Shown: in pieces, positions 1 to 12,390 of the stretch
Layout of the letters: every line of letters begins with the position of its first letter
Numbering within the stretch: the stretch's first letter is position 1
Source: Drosophila pseudoobscura
Lineage: Eukaryota > Arthropoda > Insecta > Diptera > Drosophilidae
DNA: 64,000 nucleotides
Direction: 5' to 3'
Assembly (NCBI RefSeq): GCF_009870125.1
Contig: NC_046681.1
Coordinates: 17,187,001 to 17,251,000 of the forward strand
Program-made: the position numbers and the translations under genes
Notes under the pieces: model-generated
Database searches by the model: none
Told to the model about the DNA's origin: nothing
Seen by the model: the letters and a program-made list of their open reading frames with translations, nothing else

Positions 1-800
1 AAGTTCTCTAAAATCGACGTGAATCGATCGGCATAAGCTAGTTGCAAACGACATTCGGCTTTGGCTATGTCTTGTACATTCCTAAGTTCTTTTTGGGCTT
101 TATCCGATAACTTCTGACAAATGTAAGTGGAAAATTTTTCTATACCGATTCGATGGTAGCCAATTAATGGAAAGATTTTAAAAAATCTTTCCACCGACGC
201 CAAATCATTGCTTTTAACAGCATCATCAAAACGTCTAGATATTAGCTCTCGAATTTTTTCAGTCGCATCCTCAAGAGTTTGAACGGCGTCGCTGACGGAC
301 GTTATCGAGACATCATCGGCAGTTCGATGCAATAATTGCTGATCCATGGCCAGAAACCGTGCAATGTGGGCGGCACCCTTCTCGAAATCTTCCTCGCTTA
401 CGGCTTTCACTACTCCCTGGCTACATAGTTGTAGATCAATAAGATCGTGTACACGCTGTTGACATTCAGATGCACGGCAGCGAGCCAAATCTAACCGACG
501 TACCTTAGCACTAACAGATTCTGCCAATTGTGCAGTATTTATAATTTGCATGTTTAACTTTGTAGAATCGGAGTCTACGGTGTGCAGCAAAACCATTGCT
601 CTTCCGATTCCACTCATTTTGGCTTCAATCTGGCATTGTTTAACGAGCAATAACTCGAGTTTGGTATTGACTTCTTCCTAAGCAATGAAAACATTAACTC
701 ATTTAAATGGCTCTGATATCAATACCTCACCCACCTCTTGTTCAGCAATACGTATTAGCCGCTGATCAGAGAGTTCACTTGAGCTGGTATCAAATAACAT
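1..800 (-). CDS. Cog4: Conserved oligomeric Golgi complex subunit 4 (5' part, runs off the window)
   Basis: Cog4 is a lobe A subunit of the COG tethering complex, which directs vesicles back to and within the Golgi. Two exons are visible: 800-735 (start ATG at 800, 22 codons) and 677-1, joined in phase 0 across a 57-nt GT-AG intron. The translation continues to the window edge without a stop. It contains the family's N-terminal coiled-coil region, including a stretch like LDLARCRASECQQRV followed by HDLIDLQLCSQGV, and the segment around residues 190-240 rich in K/E/R helices. The identification rests on recalled similarity to COG4 and on its place next to RpL9 and Nup154. The 3' part of the gene is outside the window. 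A Motif 1 sequence lies 154 bases upstream of the ATG. Confidence 0.85.
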
Positions 801-953
801 TTTGAATATTTACTGATTTATGCACCAATTTAAAAACAATGGTCCAATTACAATGCTGTCGGTAAACATAACATGCAAAGAAGTTTGTAATACGTGGAAC
901 ACAAAATTTTTATAAATCGAGGCTGTCGGTAAACATAACACGTACATGCAATG

Positions 954-963
954 CAGTGTGACC
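954..963 (-). promoter_or_regulatory. Motif 1 (M1BP) core-promoter element of Cog4
   Basis: The minus strand reads GGTCACACTG, an exact match to Drosophila core-promoter Motif 1, bound by M1BP. It sits 154 bases upstream of the Cog4 ATG in the transcription orientation. The transcription start is probably close by, around 950; this is inferred. Confidence 0.6.
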
Positions 964-1394
964 GCGGACTTATCGGCAAGATATACGGTCTGACCCTCAG
1001 AAATATACCATAATATACCGTCTCATTTAAAAAATATACCGTAAATATACCGGACTTATCGGCAAGATATACGGTCTGACCCTCAGAAATATACCATAAT
1101 ATACCGTCTCATTTAAAAAATATACCGTAAATATACCGGACATATCGGCAAGATATACGGTCTGACCCTCAGAAATATACCATAATATACCGTCTCATTT
1201 TAAAAATATACCGTAAATATACCGGACCTATCGGCAAGATATACGGTCTGACCCTCAGAAATATACCATAATATACCGTCTCATTTTAAAAATATACCGT
1301 AAATATACCGGACTTATCGGCAAGATATACGGTCTGACCCTCAGAAATATACCATAATATACCGTCTCATTTTAAAAATATACCGTAAATATAC
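964..1394 (-). repeat. Tandem array of five 86-bp units with promoter-like motifs
   Basis: A sequence beginning at the GGACTTATCGG motif recurs with starts at 966, 1052, 1138, 1224 and 1310, exactly 86 bases apart, and differs by only a few substitutions between units. Each unit contains, on the minus strand, GTATATTTCTGAG (resembling core-promoter Motif 6), several GGTATATT blocks and a CCGATAAG block resembling a degenerate DRE. The array abuts the Motif 1 element of Cog4. The same module appears once at the Art8 promoter (12317-12390) and, diverged, at the Harbinger-derived gene (45798-45890). The array is therefore probably an amplified housekeeping-promoter module. Confidence 0.85.
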
Positions 1395-2860
1395 TGACGA
1401 ACTCCAGTTCTATTATACATATATTCGTCGATTTTGAAATTCCGTGGAATATTACTAGATATCTAGACCTCTCAATCCTGCCCACATAATTTTATCCAGT
1501 TAATGAATCTATTTCTAATTGACTGGCTTATTTTAAATCCTTGCTTTTATTGCATTTTGGTTAAAATGTGATTTTAGGGAAAATGGTCAAACAAAAAAGA
1601 CGAAAGCGGACTTTGTGGGGACGATAAGGGGCATGCCAAAATATTTAAATAAAGTTGTAGCAGTGAGATAACAAGAGGGTGGATACCAAATTTTGTCTCT
1701 TTAGTCTCTAAGAACTAAGCGCTTATAAAGACACTGTTAGACTTTTCCAGAGTTTTCAAAGTCAACATTTTTTAAAACATACCGGAAAAAATGACTAATT
1801 TTGAACCTGTCAGCTTAATATTATCCAGACGGGAAGCTTAAGAATAAGTTTTTGGGTCCGATTTATAGCTGCATTCATCAGCTTTTAGGAATTGAAAAGT
1901 AATGCTCAATACATCCAGGCGTAAAATACTTAAGTTAGGTGATTTGATTGCACGTTTTGGAGAGCAAGGCAAGGCTGACATGGACATGGACGAAAGGAAC
2001 ATAATACACAAAATAAAAACCAAATAGGATGAATTTATACTACTTGAGGTGGGCAGCTCATAATAAGAGGACTATATTCGAAAAAAAACACCTACAATGT
2101 TAGATACATCCCCTCTTGAGGTAATGATATTCATCAACATTTTTAAATTATTATTTCGGCTTCCCTAATTAAATTCAATTTAAAAATTTCTATGCGACTG
2201 TTTTGGCTTGTCCCTCCATTTCGATTGGGCCGCGGCTTACCTTGCTCGGGCATATCAAAATACCATCGGCTCAACTGAGTACTGATCGGTGAACAGCGAG
2301 TTTAATAGACTTGTTTCATTAGAGCAAGAGCAAGAGCAAGAGAGATATGCGTCAGATTGTCTTTCCAGTTAAGCTGGGAGCAGGGATTATCGATTTTTAG
2401 ATCCAAGTACCAAGGATAATCAACGCCAGATTTTTGGTTCACTTGTCTCCGTTGGTGGATTTTTTCATAAACTATCTAATATGACAATTTCATCATAATT
2501 GAGATTTTTTTTTGACATAATTGTAATCCTATCGGAACACAAGTAGTACTTCGTTTGAATAACTGCAGTAATCAACAGTTGTCAAAACGATAAATTTTCC
2601 CCAAGTCGTGATGTTTTGTAAGCTGTGTTCGTATATGGCTATATGTTCTATATGTATACTGTATGTTTAAATAAATAAACGTAATTTTAGATCTGTGAAA
2701 ATGTATACATACATATTGCGATGTCTCATTAGACCAACAATTTGAAATGTTCTAATAAATTATTAGTAAATATTATGATCAAATATCCGACATTTTTTCA
2801 TCCTCATTGAGTTTCGGCCATTAGTTTATTAACATTTCAGGTTGAAGCACAATATAATGT
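1395..2860. repeat. Gene-free interval with a dispersed repeat copy
   Basis: No gene was recognised. The part 1395-1620 matches, with divergence, two segments at 22590-22780 and 22785-22930; shared blocks include ATATTACTAGATATCTAGA, TTAATGAATCTATTTCTAAT and GGCTTATTTTAAATCCTTGC. Further on, the ACCAAATAGGATGAAT block near 2023 is also present at 12711 and 23412, so the repeat family seems to extend that far. The rest (about 2050-2860) shows a short CAAGAG repeat near 2323 and otherwise nothing I can name; it includes the 3' flank of RpL9. Confidence 0.5.
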
Positions 2861-2867
2861 CTATTGT

Positions 2868-3498
2868 CTAAGATTCCACCTTCACTACGGTCGTCTTCTC
2901 AGAGACATAAAGGCCGTCAAGGAATTTACGAATATCCTTATTTTTGACGGTAGTCGATTGTTGAATGAGCGCTGCTGATCCAGATACAGACTCGATATCG
3001 TTACCCTCAACGATAAGCTCGTCTTTTTGGGCTGTGGAGTTCACGACAGTCACACCAGGTGCCATTTCTACACGGCGAATGTACTTTTCACCCAAAAAGT
3101 TCCTGATTTCAATAACTGTGTTGTTTTCGGAAGTGACACAGTTAATGGGGAAATGGGCATAGACAGCACGCATCTTGTATTGAAAGCCAAACGTTACTCC
3201 TGTAATCGCAGAAATATCAGCATCAACATTAAGCATTATTATATACTGTTTCCTTACCCTTAATCATATTCTCAATATGACTGCAGACGGTACGTACTGC
3301 CGCAAGCTCCTTCTTTGTTCCAAACCATTTCTCTACTTTCAACGTACGTTTGTCAGACATATACATGTCCAAAGCCAAATGCTTGAAGCTACGTTTCAGG
3401 ACGCCGCGAGTACCGGTAATGGTTACTACTCGAGCCTTCACCGAGGCCTTGATGTCCTTGGGGATTTTCACGCACTGGTTCGAGTTGATCGTCCGCAT
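2868..3498 (-). CDS. RpL9: Large ribosomal subunit protein uL6 (RpL9)
   Basis: This is a structural protein of the 60S ribosomal subunit. Coding exons are 3498-3258 and 3199-2868, joined through a split glycine codon to give 190 residues, the usual length for fly RpL9. The start is the ATG of [15 protein letters not shown], the normal N-terminus of the family; codons upstream in the same frame belong to an intron. Conserved blocks seen are [36 protein letters not shown] and [10 protein letters not shown] non-coding first exon (about 3886-3849, donor GTAAGTTG) is spliced to an acceptor at 3509, ten bases before the ATG. The first coding intron is only 58 nt. Confidence 0.97.
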
Positions 3499-3874
3499 TT
3501 TGATGGCACTAAAACCACAGATAAAACATCCATTAGTATAAAGACTATTCATATAAACATCTGAATATAACATTTTTGTGACAATGATATATGTACATAT
3601 GCATGCACATTCATTTGACAACTTAGATTTATTTTATGCAATTGTATGTACACAATTATGTTTTGAATTCTCCTTCATTCTTTCACACAATCACAGTTTA
3701 TCATGAACAAGCGATAATGGAGTAAATTTACGAAAATACCATAAGCCTGATATCTTTACTGCCACGTAACATATTCAATACAAATTAATCAAAAACAGTT
3801 ATTTCGATGTTTGAACATTTCTTTCTAAACAAAAATTCTACAACTTACGCTCCGTAAACCGACCGGAAAAAGGC

Positions 3875-3892
3875 TGAAAAAAGGAAAGGTAT
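3875..3892 (-). promoter_or_regulatory. TCT initiator / 5' TOP promoter of RpL9
   Basis: The minus strand carries a pyrimidine run, CCTTTCCTTTTTTC, immediately before the non-coding first exon. Such TCT initiators, in place of a TATA box, are standard for ribosomal protein genes in Drosophila and give terminal-oligopyrimidine mRNAs. The exact start nucleotide is not resolved; about 3886 is likely. Confidence 0.7.
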
Positions 3893-3899
3893 TTTTGAC

Positions 3900-5958
3900 G
3901 TTTCCAATGAGTGGTGCTGCCAGATCGTCGTAGGCGCCTGAAGTGGGTTCGAAGTGATTATTTTGGAACTAGTTCAACTGCATATCTATTTTATTGGTTA
4001 TACTATCAGATTTAATTCAACATAACATACAACTATTTGATTTTTGTAGATTTTCAGTGTAAAGTAGAAACAGGTTTAAGGCAATTCTGTTTGTTTATTC
4101 CATTTTGTTTGCCAGATAACTCTATCTGTCATGCATTATCCCCTGAACTAAACTTTAAGCATGTAATATTTAAGATCACCTAAATTTAACAAACTTTTAA
4201 CTTCACTTCTTTCCTCCTTTCCACATTTCGTAAGTATATAAGTACCATTATTAGCAGATAACTTTTAATTAAAGATATAAATTAATATATATTTCTATTT
4301 GCAGTGAATTTTTTTAGATGCATATTTTTCACTCGATAGTTTTTTATTGATCAGGAAATTCTGCTCATAATAGTATAGCAATATTATGTTAATCGCTCAC
4401 GTTGTTCTCTCATTATTGTTTCTTAGTTTTTGTTTGCAGTTATTGGCATCCATTAACATTCAACAAAAAAAAATCACCGCGTCCACCAGCAACTTGATCG
4501 GGGATCAGTTTTTGATTTCTTACGCAAATTCATCAAATTTGCGGATATGGAGCGTATAAATGGTAATTGCCTTTGACTTACTTTTGGGGCTACGTTTTCA
4601 GCCAAAACGTAAAAATTCACAAATTTTTAGTATTGATAGTCTGCTTGAATATAACAAAATATAAGAAGAAAATAAATGTATTGTTATTTTGTATCCAATA
4701 AAATATACAATTTATTTATTTCATCTTGTGAAAGTTACCAATTCAGACAATTGGTAGTGTTTCACATCTCAAATTTTTCCCACCGTTCCAACAGTGTACG
4801 GAAATAACTCAATAGAAATAAGCGAGCGCACTTATTCAGCAAACCTACCGACTATTTGGCTAGACTAAGTGTGAGTGCATATCGATTTTCACTGACTTGT
4901 GCATTTTGCGATATCAGCAGAAAAAAGTTCCATATTCGAATATTAATTTAATTTGATCATTATTTCGCACATTTTTGTCAACGTTTCACATGTAATTGAT
5001 GTGAAGTCCATAATTGAGTGTATTGGGCGTACAAAACCCTCTGTTATGTTTGGCATTAAGCTGTTAGCTAAAAATATTTTGTGTTGTTGGCCAGATTAAT
5101 TAACTAGGCTAGTAACTAAGCAATTGCAGTCTAATAGAGTCAGTGTAAATAAGCTATTAACCAGGCATTTACACTGCCGCGAGTTTGTTATCGATGTCGA
5201 AACACAATAGCTGAACCTGAACACTAATAGAATAAGTAGCTAAAAAGTGGTTTATTTACCTCTGAAGAATTAAAAAAGTTAACAAAAAAATGATTGGGGC
5301 GACTTTAGGTGTTTCGAATGAAAAAGGGATTGCTGATACCTGCTGGAGATAAGCTGACTAAACTTGCTGATTTATTCAAAGTTTATCGAGCATAGGCCCC
5401 ACTGTACTTTGATCTATCAGTCAGTTTTTCAGTCTCTCAATATATTGGGAAAACAAAAATATATATATACATACATGAGCAGCAAATATACCCATATCAT
5501 AACCACATCATAACCGTTATAAAAAACCATAATTAAACTTACATCTAAATTTATTATCAGTTCGATCATACAAATAATAACAACGGAATCTGCATTTAAG
5601 TAATTTTAGATTTGGATTCTTATGGAGCAATTTTATTGCACATTTATCCCATCAACACAACTTGGTATTACCAGTGATAATTTAACGCAAGTCCATTTCC
5701 ACTTATCGATTGTTTCTGGAATGGGAATTTTTTAAGAGTGGAAACAAACGATTATATTACTTTCGATGTATGCCGAACTACCGAACTGCCGAACTATCAT
5801 CGCTAATTAAAGGTGGGATCTGTTTCTAGTGGCGTTGGTATAACCAGCCGGCTTTACTCCTCGCATTGGTCTTTTTTGAGCGTCTTTCTAATATATTTGT
5901 GTTGCTGCGCGCTTAGCAGTATAGTTTGTGCTTTCTAGCTAAATATTTACAAAACAAA
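3900..5958. other. Intergenic region between divergent RpL9 and Nup154
   Basis: About 2 kb of A+T-rich sequence with no open frame that looks like a gene. It must hold the Nup154 promoter towards the right end. A short threefold repeat of GCCGAACT(A/G)CC lies near 5770-5798. I see nothing else I can name. Confidence 0.5.
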
Positions 5959-8900
5959 ATGACTGCTACGCCCGCGCAGTTTGAATTTTTATCAACTGCA
6001 GGAAATATGCTGGAGTGGCACGATAATCTCGACAGACAAAAGCCTGGTCTATTGGAAGTGAGTTACAAGGTGTTATATAGCTTTCAAAATCTTATAAAGC
6101 TTCTATTTTAGTTAACAGGTGTTAGCCAGCATGGTAGACCCACGATGAGTGGCCTAAATGATTACGACTACCAGAGCCTTGCATACTTAAAATCAGATAA
6201 TGCACATAACCTAAAACAACTGCGAACTGTCACAAAATCTGCAATACCAAATGAAATTCTGGAACACTTTAAGCGTATGTATAGTGCGGCATTATTCACA
6301 TTGATAACTGGTATACAATTACAAATATAACACGCAGATGTAAAATGTCATTGTAACATGGGGTTGTTTCCTGAAATTGGTCGCGCTTGGCTAACCATTG
6401 ATTCTGAGATTTACATATGGACATATAATCAAACACGAGATGTTGCATACTATGATGGGTTAAGCCATTTGATTGTGAGCGTTGGATTGGTAAAGCCGAA
6501 GCCTGACGTCTTTGTGAAAGATGTTATGTATCTTTTAGTTTTGACGACACCTATAGAGGTAATTGTCTTGGGCGTCACATTTGGAGAGAATTCGTACAAT
6601 GAAATGCAACTAATGAACAGGCCAATATTTGTGATTGGAACTGACAATGTATCAATCAGCGTCATAAAAGGAACAGACGACGGACGCATTTTTTTAGGTG
6701 GTCGTGATGGCTGCTTATATGAGGTGTTCTATCAGGCTGAAACTAGCTGGTTTGGAAAACGTTGCAAGAAGATAAACCTCTCCCAAAATCTCGTTTCTTA
6801 CATGGTCCCGAGTTTTCTCAAAGTATTTTCGGTACGCACGCAATGCTGATACAAATTTGAACACTCGATTGATTTTTTCTTATTTTATAGGAAGTTGATC
6901 CCATCCAGACTATTGCCATCGACAATAGTCGCAGACTGCTATATATTCTAACGGAAAATGGATCAATTGAGGCTTGGGATATCGGATCGAATTATGCAAA
7001 TGTGCGAAGACTGTCTAAGATCACCCAAAGTGATATTACTAACAAAGCAGTCAGCTTGATTACGTATGTTCGATTTATGTGGATTTCTGTACAAATATCT
7101 AAACCATATTGTTTTTAGGACTGTTGACCCATCTATTTTTAAAGCTGTTAGGGCAATATGTCCCCTTATCGAAGATGAATCAAACAAGCTGCACCTTGTC
7201 GCTGTTACGCAGTGCGGCGTACGTCTGTATTTCTCCACCACATCGCTGAATACGCAACAGTCTTTTAACGCAACAACACCCTGCCCACAAACCGAATATT
7301 TCGGCAGTGGTCAGCCACCACTGTCAGCGGGAGTAGACGCGCCGAAGGGACTTTACTTACTCCATGTTCGACTTCCCCCGGGGTACACACCTAACGCAAC
7401 AACCAATAAACCTAGGGAGGTACATGCAGCACACTACTCGGAGGAAACAATGTTAATGATTACGACTCAACAGCAAGATCAGGACATATTGTGGTCGGTT
7501 AGCTCTGTACCGTCAGTTAATCACACGTATCTCGTGGAATCAACAGCTCTGGAAAGCTTGGATGGCATTGTTTGGGGCTTAGCTGAGGTACACGATCCCT
7601 CTAGGCCTCTTCTTAATTCCCCTTTATACAAGGCACGCAACCCGCGCCGAGTCGCTTTGCTAACAAACCAAGGCACTCATATCATAGAGTTGCTAAAATC
7701 GCCAGACATACTGCTGCAGATCTTGTTGGCGTGCAATGGTCCGCATCATGAGGAAGTAAAAATGTTTTTCCAATCGCAAAATAAACGCGAGGCCTGTGCT
7801 ACGTGTTTACTGATAGCCACTTCTGAAAAATATCGTGGTGGCGATATAGCGTTGTGGGCCACCCAGGCTTTTATGCTGTACGGCGGAGAACCATGCTTTC
7901 AAAATCAAAAGTTTTCGAATGCTAATAATCGTAACTTACCCAATCAAACATTGTCTTCGAATTCAGCCATAGGGACAGAGCGGTTGCCCATGTTCATGTC
8001 GACACCAATGCAAAATAAATCAACTCTCCCCTCTACGCAATATGCCGCATTTCAGTACAATCAGCATACAAGTCAAGGTACTTACGCTCAACAAACTGGT
8101 GAAAGCTTAAAAGTTAACTAATAATTAATTTCAGCTGGGATTTTGCAGTCATCCCAGGCACTTGGTCAGGAAAATGCAGCGATAGTTTTTTCGTCAAAAC
8201 ATGACGGACTATACCTATATGTCTCCCGGATGTTGCGATCTATTTGGAAACTCAATTGTGTCGATGAAAATTTCTGCACCAAATTAGGTCCAGGCGATTG
8301 TGCATCCCTATTGTCCGACCTACGTTCATTGCGTAGTTTTCTGGAAGTGCATTCTGTGCATGATATTTCCTGTAAGTAGCTTACATACATACATATTTTT
8401 ATACCCGACACTCAAAGAGTAAAGGGGAATGTTCGATTTTTGGTGAAAGTTGATGTGTTCAACATCCAGAAGGAAGCGTTTCGGATCCCAGAAAGTATAT
8501 ACATATATTCTTAGTCAACATTAATGGCCAATGATATCACAATGAAACAAGTTCGTTTCGACCATTGATGCTGATCAAGTGGGTGTGCACACATTCACTT
8601 TCACCACAAATCTGTTTTTGAGTATCCGGTATAATAATATTTGATCGGAATTAGTCACAATCGCCAACGAACTAATTTATATTCTTTAAATTTGTAGCCT
8701 CTACCCGAGTGCCTTTCGACAGTCAATTGGACAAAACGAATGGATACACAACAATGTTGATGGCCAACAGCCATTTGCCCATGTCGGATCAAAGGAGCAT
8801 GACGGAGCAGGCTCAGGTTGAGGAAAAACGGTCGCTTTCAGCTTTGAACCTTTTTGTCAGTAAGTGTAGATTTAATGTTCTATTTAATCGCAAAAAATCT

Positions 8901-11024
8901 GGAGTCCACTAATTTGAACTTTTTACTAGAGCATGCCTGTGAGGTCATATCCCTGTGGAGCATTCTGAATTCGCATTCATTTCAACACCTTTGTCTGCAG
9001 CTTAGTCCCGAGCACCAGAAGGTTCTGAGGTGTTGCACCTTTCGCGACTTGATGCTTACACGATCCGAAGTGTGCGCATTTTTAATAATTTCACTGATCA
9101 ATCTATACCTCAAGGATAAAACTGGTGTATCGGAAGTATCAAAGAATTTACGTGAGCTATGCCCGAATCTGTATAGGCATGAGGATGCTGTTACATACAA
9201 GGCCACAGAGCTTCTAATGAGTGCTAAAAATTGCACCTCACCTGTGGAGAAGAAACAAAAGTTGAGAACAACGTTGCAAATGTGCAAGGAAGCGGCACCC
9301 ACATTGCCGCTGCATAGCATTTGTCAACTTTTTATTTCCGTCGACTTTTTCGAGGGTGTAGTCGAACTGACAGCCATTTGTGCATCAAAGAGCGATCCTG
9401 AGGAAGTTGGAGTTCACTTCTATAACAACGACGAGCCGCCTGAAGACCGTGAAGGTTATTCATATTTTGTCACCCGGTAAGTAAATTAAGAATCTGAGAT
9501 CAGTCCGAGCAACTCAAAATTATTATTTCAGGATGAACTATTACAAGGAGGTGCAACTTATGCTAGATCACGTCTACCAGGCTACCTGTAATAATACATC
9601 TATTCAAGATCAAACATTACCGTATTATCTCTGCAACACTCCCGGATCTAATGTAGACCCTGGGGACAGCTGTAATGCTGAATACAAATCGAAGCCATCA
9701 ATTTCAAAAATTGCTGCCCAGACTCTCCAAATAAAAGACCCTTTAATTCATGTAACTCTCTACGAATGGTTGCTCGCTCATGACATGTTAACTGAACTTT
9801 TGGAAGTGGTAGAGCCAACATTGGGAGAGTTTTTGCGCCGAAGTGTAACACGTAATCCGGATAATGTCATTTTAACCGATTTGCTTTGGAAGTATTATGA
9901 GAAGAATGGATACCATTCCCAGGCAGCAAAAATTTTGGATAATTTGGCAATGACACGCAGTGAAAACATAACTCTGGAACAACGCATTGACTATTTGGTT
10001 AGGGCCGTTATGTGTATGCGCAATGGGAACGTTGGCTCCTCTGTAACCAGTGGGATATTCTTAAAGGAACTAGAAGACAAGGTAACGTTCATTTGAATGC
10101 ACTCGTAAATTGACATTGAATTATTTTTTGTTATTTTAAATTTCAAATTTCAGCTGGAAATAGCTCGAGTTCAAAAAGCGGTTCTTGTTGATATGACGGC
10201 GTTGGCACAAAAAAATCCAGACGCCACAATGGCCGTAAAAGAATTAAATTACTCACTATACGAAATCACACCATTATACCAGCGTTTTGCTGAGCCCTTT
10301 AATCTTTGGGAGTGCCAATTGTCGATACTTAATTGCTCCCATCACAACGATCCCTTGCTTATAGAGTCGGTGTGGGGTAACATAATCAGCAGCTTAGTAG
10401 AAGACCCAGGATCCACTCAGGACCGCACCAACAGGTTGTTCAGCAAAATTGAACTATTAGTGCGTGAATATGCTGAGTCGGGAGCTTGCTTCCCATTCGC
10501 TTTTTTGATAAGGGAGCTGGAAATTAAAGCTTGTCAGCTGCGTATGCCCGAAGGAACGGTCCCAGAAAAACTGGTAACCATGAACCTTGACCTGGAGTTA
10601 ATTCTTGAATACTACTCAAGGTATGTTGTATTATTTTATTCGTGCTGTAGGAGCGAGAAGATGTTTTCGTGTTTTGTTAATCATTTTCAACTTTTTTCAG
10701 AATGATTTCAATGAATGAACGTGTCTGGGCAAATGAAGGCAACGAGTGGCACTTAATCCAATCCGCAATTCGTGTGGTATCTCTTCTTGCGGACAACGCC
10801 CATGCTATCTGGTACCGCTCAAAGTATGTTTGGTTTGCAAATATTTCTTTTTTTAAATTTAAAAACGTAATTGTCAATACTCTCCTCACAGGAGACGAAT
10901 TATTGGAAAGGCTCAGGACATAGTGGCTGCCTGCTTGAATATATGTTATCAGAAGCCAGACACAAATCGATTACAGCAGAGTCTTAAAGAGCTACAATGC
11001 AGATTGCAACGGCTGTTGGGTTAG
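5959..11024 (+). CDS. Nup154: Nuclear pore scaffold protein Nup154 (Nup155 family)
   Basis: This is an inner-ring scaffold nucleoporin of the Nup155/Nup170 family. Twelve coding exons keep frame throughout: 5959-6057, 6112-6274, 6338-6831, 6891-7063, 7119-8077, 8135-8371, 8698-8859, 8930-9476, 9532-10081, 10154-10620, 10701-10823 and 10892-11024. Together they encode 1368 residues, close to the fly orthologue's length. The start MTATPAQFEFLSTAG is preceded by a good AACAAA context. The N-terminal half is the beta-propeller (for example GLFPEIGRAWLTIDSEIYIW and GRIFLGGRDGCLYEVFYQ); the C-terminal half is the helical solenoid. All introns are short except intron 6 (8372-8697), which contains an INE-1 fragment. 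Transcription converges with Art8, with 154 bases between stop codons. Confidence 0.96.
8400..8640 (+). mobile_element. INE-1/DINE-1 fragment in Nup154 intron 6
   Basis: The segment opens with ATACCCGACACTCAAAGAGTA, contains the CATCCAGAAGGAAGCGTTTC block and ends near GAGTATCCGGTATA. These are hallmarks of the abundant INE-1 (Helitron-like, non-autonomous) element. It accounts for nearly all of the otherwise unusually long intron. Confidence 0.75.
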
Positions 11025-11178
11025 TTTTAAAATATGAATTTTAACTAAATTGAGAAGAGCAAAATTAAGAATAAATTTAATAGATGTTAAATTTGACTGA
11101 GATATATATTGTATTTGTATTAAGAGTTTTAAATAAATTGGTTTACTCTTTATTATGTTCCGCACAACAATTATAAAA

Positions 11179-12265
11179 TCACGATGTATTTATAGTTTTT
11201 AAGTGTGCTTCAGTAAGTATACATTTAGTCATATGGCAGGAACATGGCACGGGGTGTTCTTCGATATTCGGATCGAGAAGCTCGACTTCCAAATTGTACT
11301 TCCGCATGTCACTTGCGCTGCGCGTCATAGAGATTTGAAATGCTATTGGTGATTTTTCATCAACAGTTTCGCAAGCGTCTTGTGGTAGAACTACTACACA
11401 CTGCTTCCAATGCGTTTCCGGGGCGAAAGGAGATGTGCTAAGAAACACGGCTTCATTGCCTGGAAATAGCACCTCAAACCAAATGCAAAATCCTTGATGG
11501 TTTCCCCCTCTTTGTGCCGCAACGACATCCTTAAAACGAACTTCCTCAAGTTCAGCCATATCCACATCGAGCAAGTTCATCCAATGAAGAACGACACCCT
11601 CGTGTAGCAAATTTTTAGGATCCAACTGTGTAATCTCTGGCCTAGTCGACTTTTGCGTTCTCAGCTTTTTAGCAAAACTATCCATTTTTATACCATCAAT
11701 ATTCTGCCAATAATCAAACAGAGATGGAACAGAGCAAGGTGCCACAAAAATCGTGCACTCTGTGGGAAACATTAATCCATCTGCTTTCAGAAATTTGTCC
11801 CTAGCCAGAAGAACTGAACCGAGCATACCTTCATGGAGTAAATAAAACCCCATCCATTCGGAAACAATAATATCAACTTTCTCAGATGAAACAGGAAGGA
11901 CCAATTCTTCTACTCTAGAGTGAATAACTTTAACAATGCTTGTTAAACCATTATCTTGCATTAGATCCAAAGCAACTTTTGTAGCTACGTTAGACGCTTC
12001 TACGGCATAGACCAACCGAGCTCCTGCCTTTGCACAGAAAGCTGAAAGTATCCCAGTACCAGCACCAACATCTAATACAACTTTATCTTTAAATATGTCT
12101 TTGTTGCCCAGAATGGCATTGCAGTATGCAATCTGCCGGGGTCGATCTTTCAACATTAGCTCATGGACCTAAAAACAAAATCTTATAATTTATGTGCTCT
12201 TTAATTATTTATATAAATAAACTTTCCTCTAAATTTTCGTATTCATCGAAGTAAGGATTAGACAT
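11179..12265 (-). CDS. Art8: Protein arginine methyltransferase 8 (Art8)
   Basis: This is a class I S-adenosylmethionine-dependent protein arginine methyltransferase. Exons are 12265-12227 (MSNPYFDEYENLE) and 12168-11179 (VHELMLKDRPRQ onwards), giving 342 residues. Visible motifs are the YFDEY start helix, SAM-binding [20 protein letters not shown], post-I VYAVEAS, the double-E loop SEWMGFYLLHEGML and the THW loop (ETHWKQCVVVL). The intron between the two exons begins GAAAGT instead of GTAAGT, so its donor dinucleotide is GA. The nearest GT donor, four bases further, would shift the frame into an early stop. If the intron cannot be removed, the in-frame ATG at 12156 would drop only the N-terminal 17 residues. 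The gene lies head-to-head with aubergine copy 1. Confidence 0.93.
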
Positions 12266-12316
12266 ATCTGCAGAATAAACCAACGTGCTTTTCGTAAAAA
12301 CTCAGAACAAAACAAA

Positions 12317-12390
12317 CAGTGTGACCGCGGACTTATCGATAAGAAATACGGTAAATATACCGACAATTTCCAGTTCTATTATACCACTAA
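12317..12390 (-). promoter_or_regulatory. Motif 1 / DRE promoter module upstream of Art8
   Basis: On the minus strand the segment contains GGTCACACTG (12326-12317, core-promoter Motif 1) and the palindrome TTATCGATAA (12333-12342, a perfect DREF site), followed upstream by CGGTATATTTACCG. It ends 52 bases before the Art8 ATG. The segment GTGACCGCGGACTTATCG is shared with the array near Cog4, as is CCAGTTCTATTATA. Confidence 0.7.
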
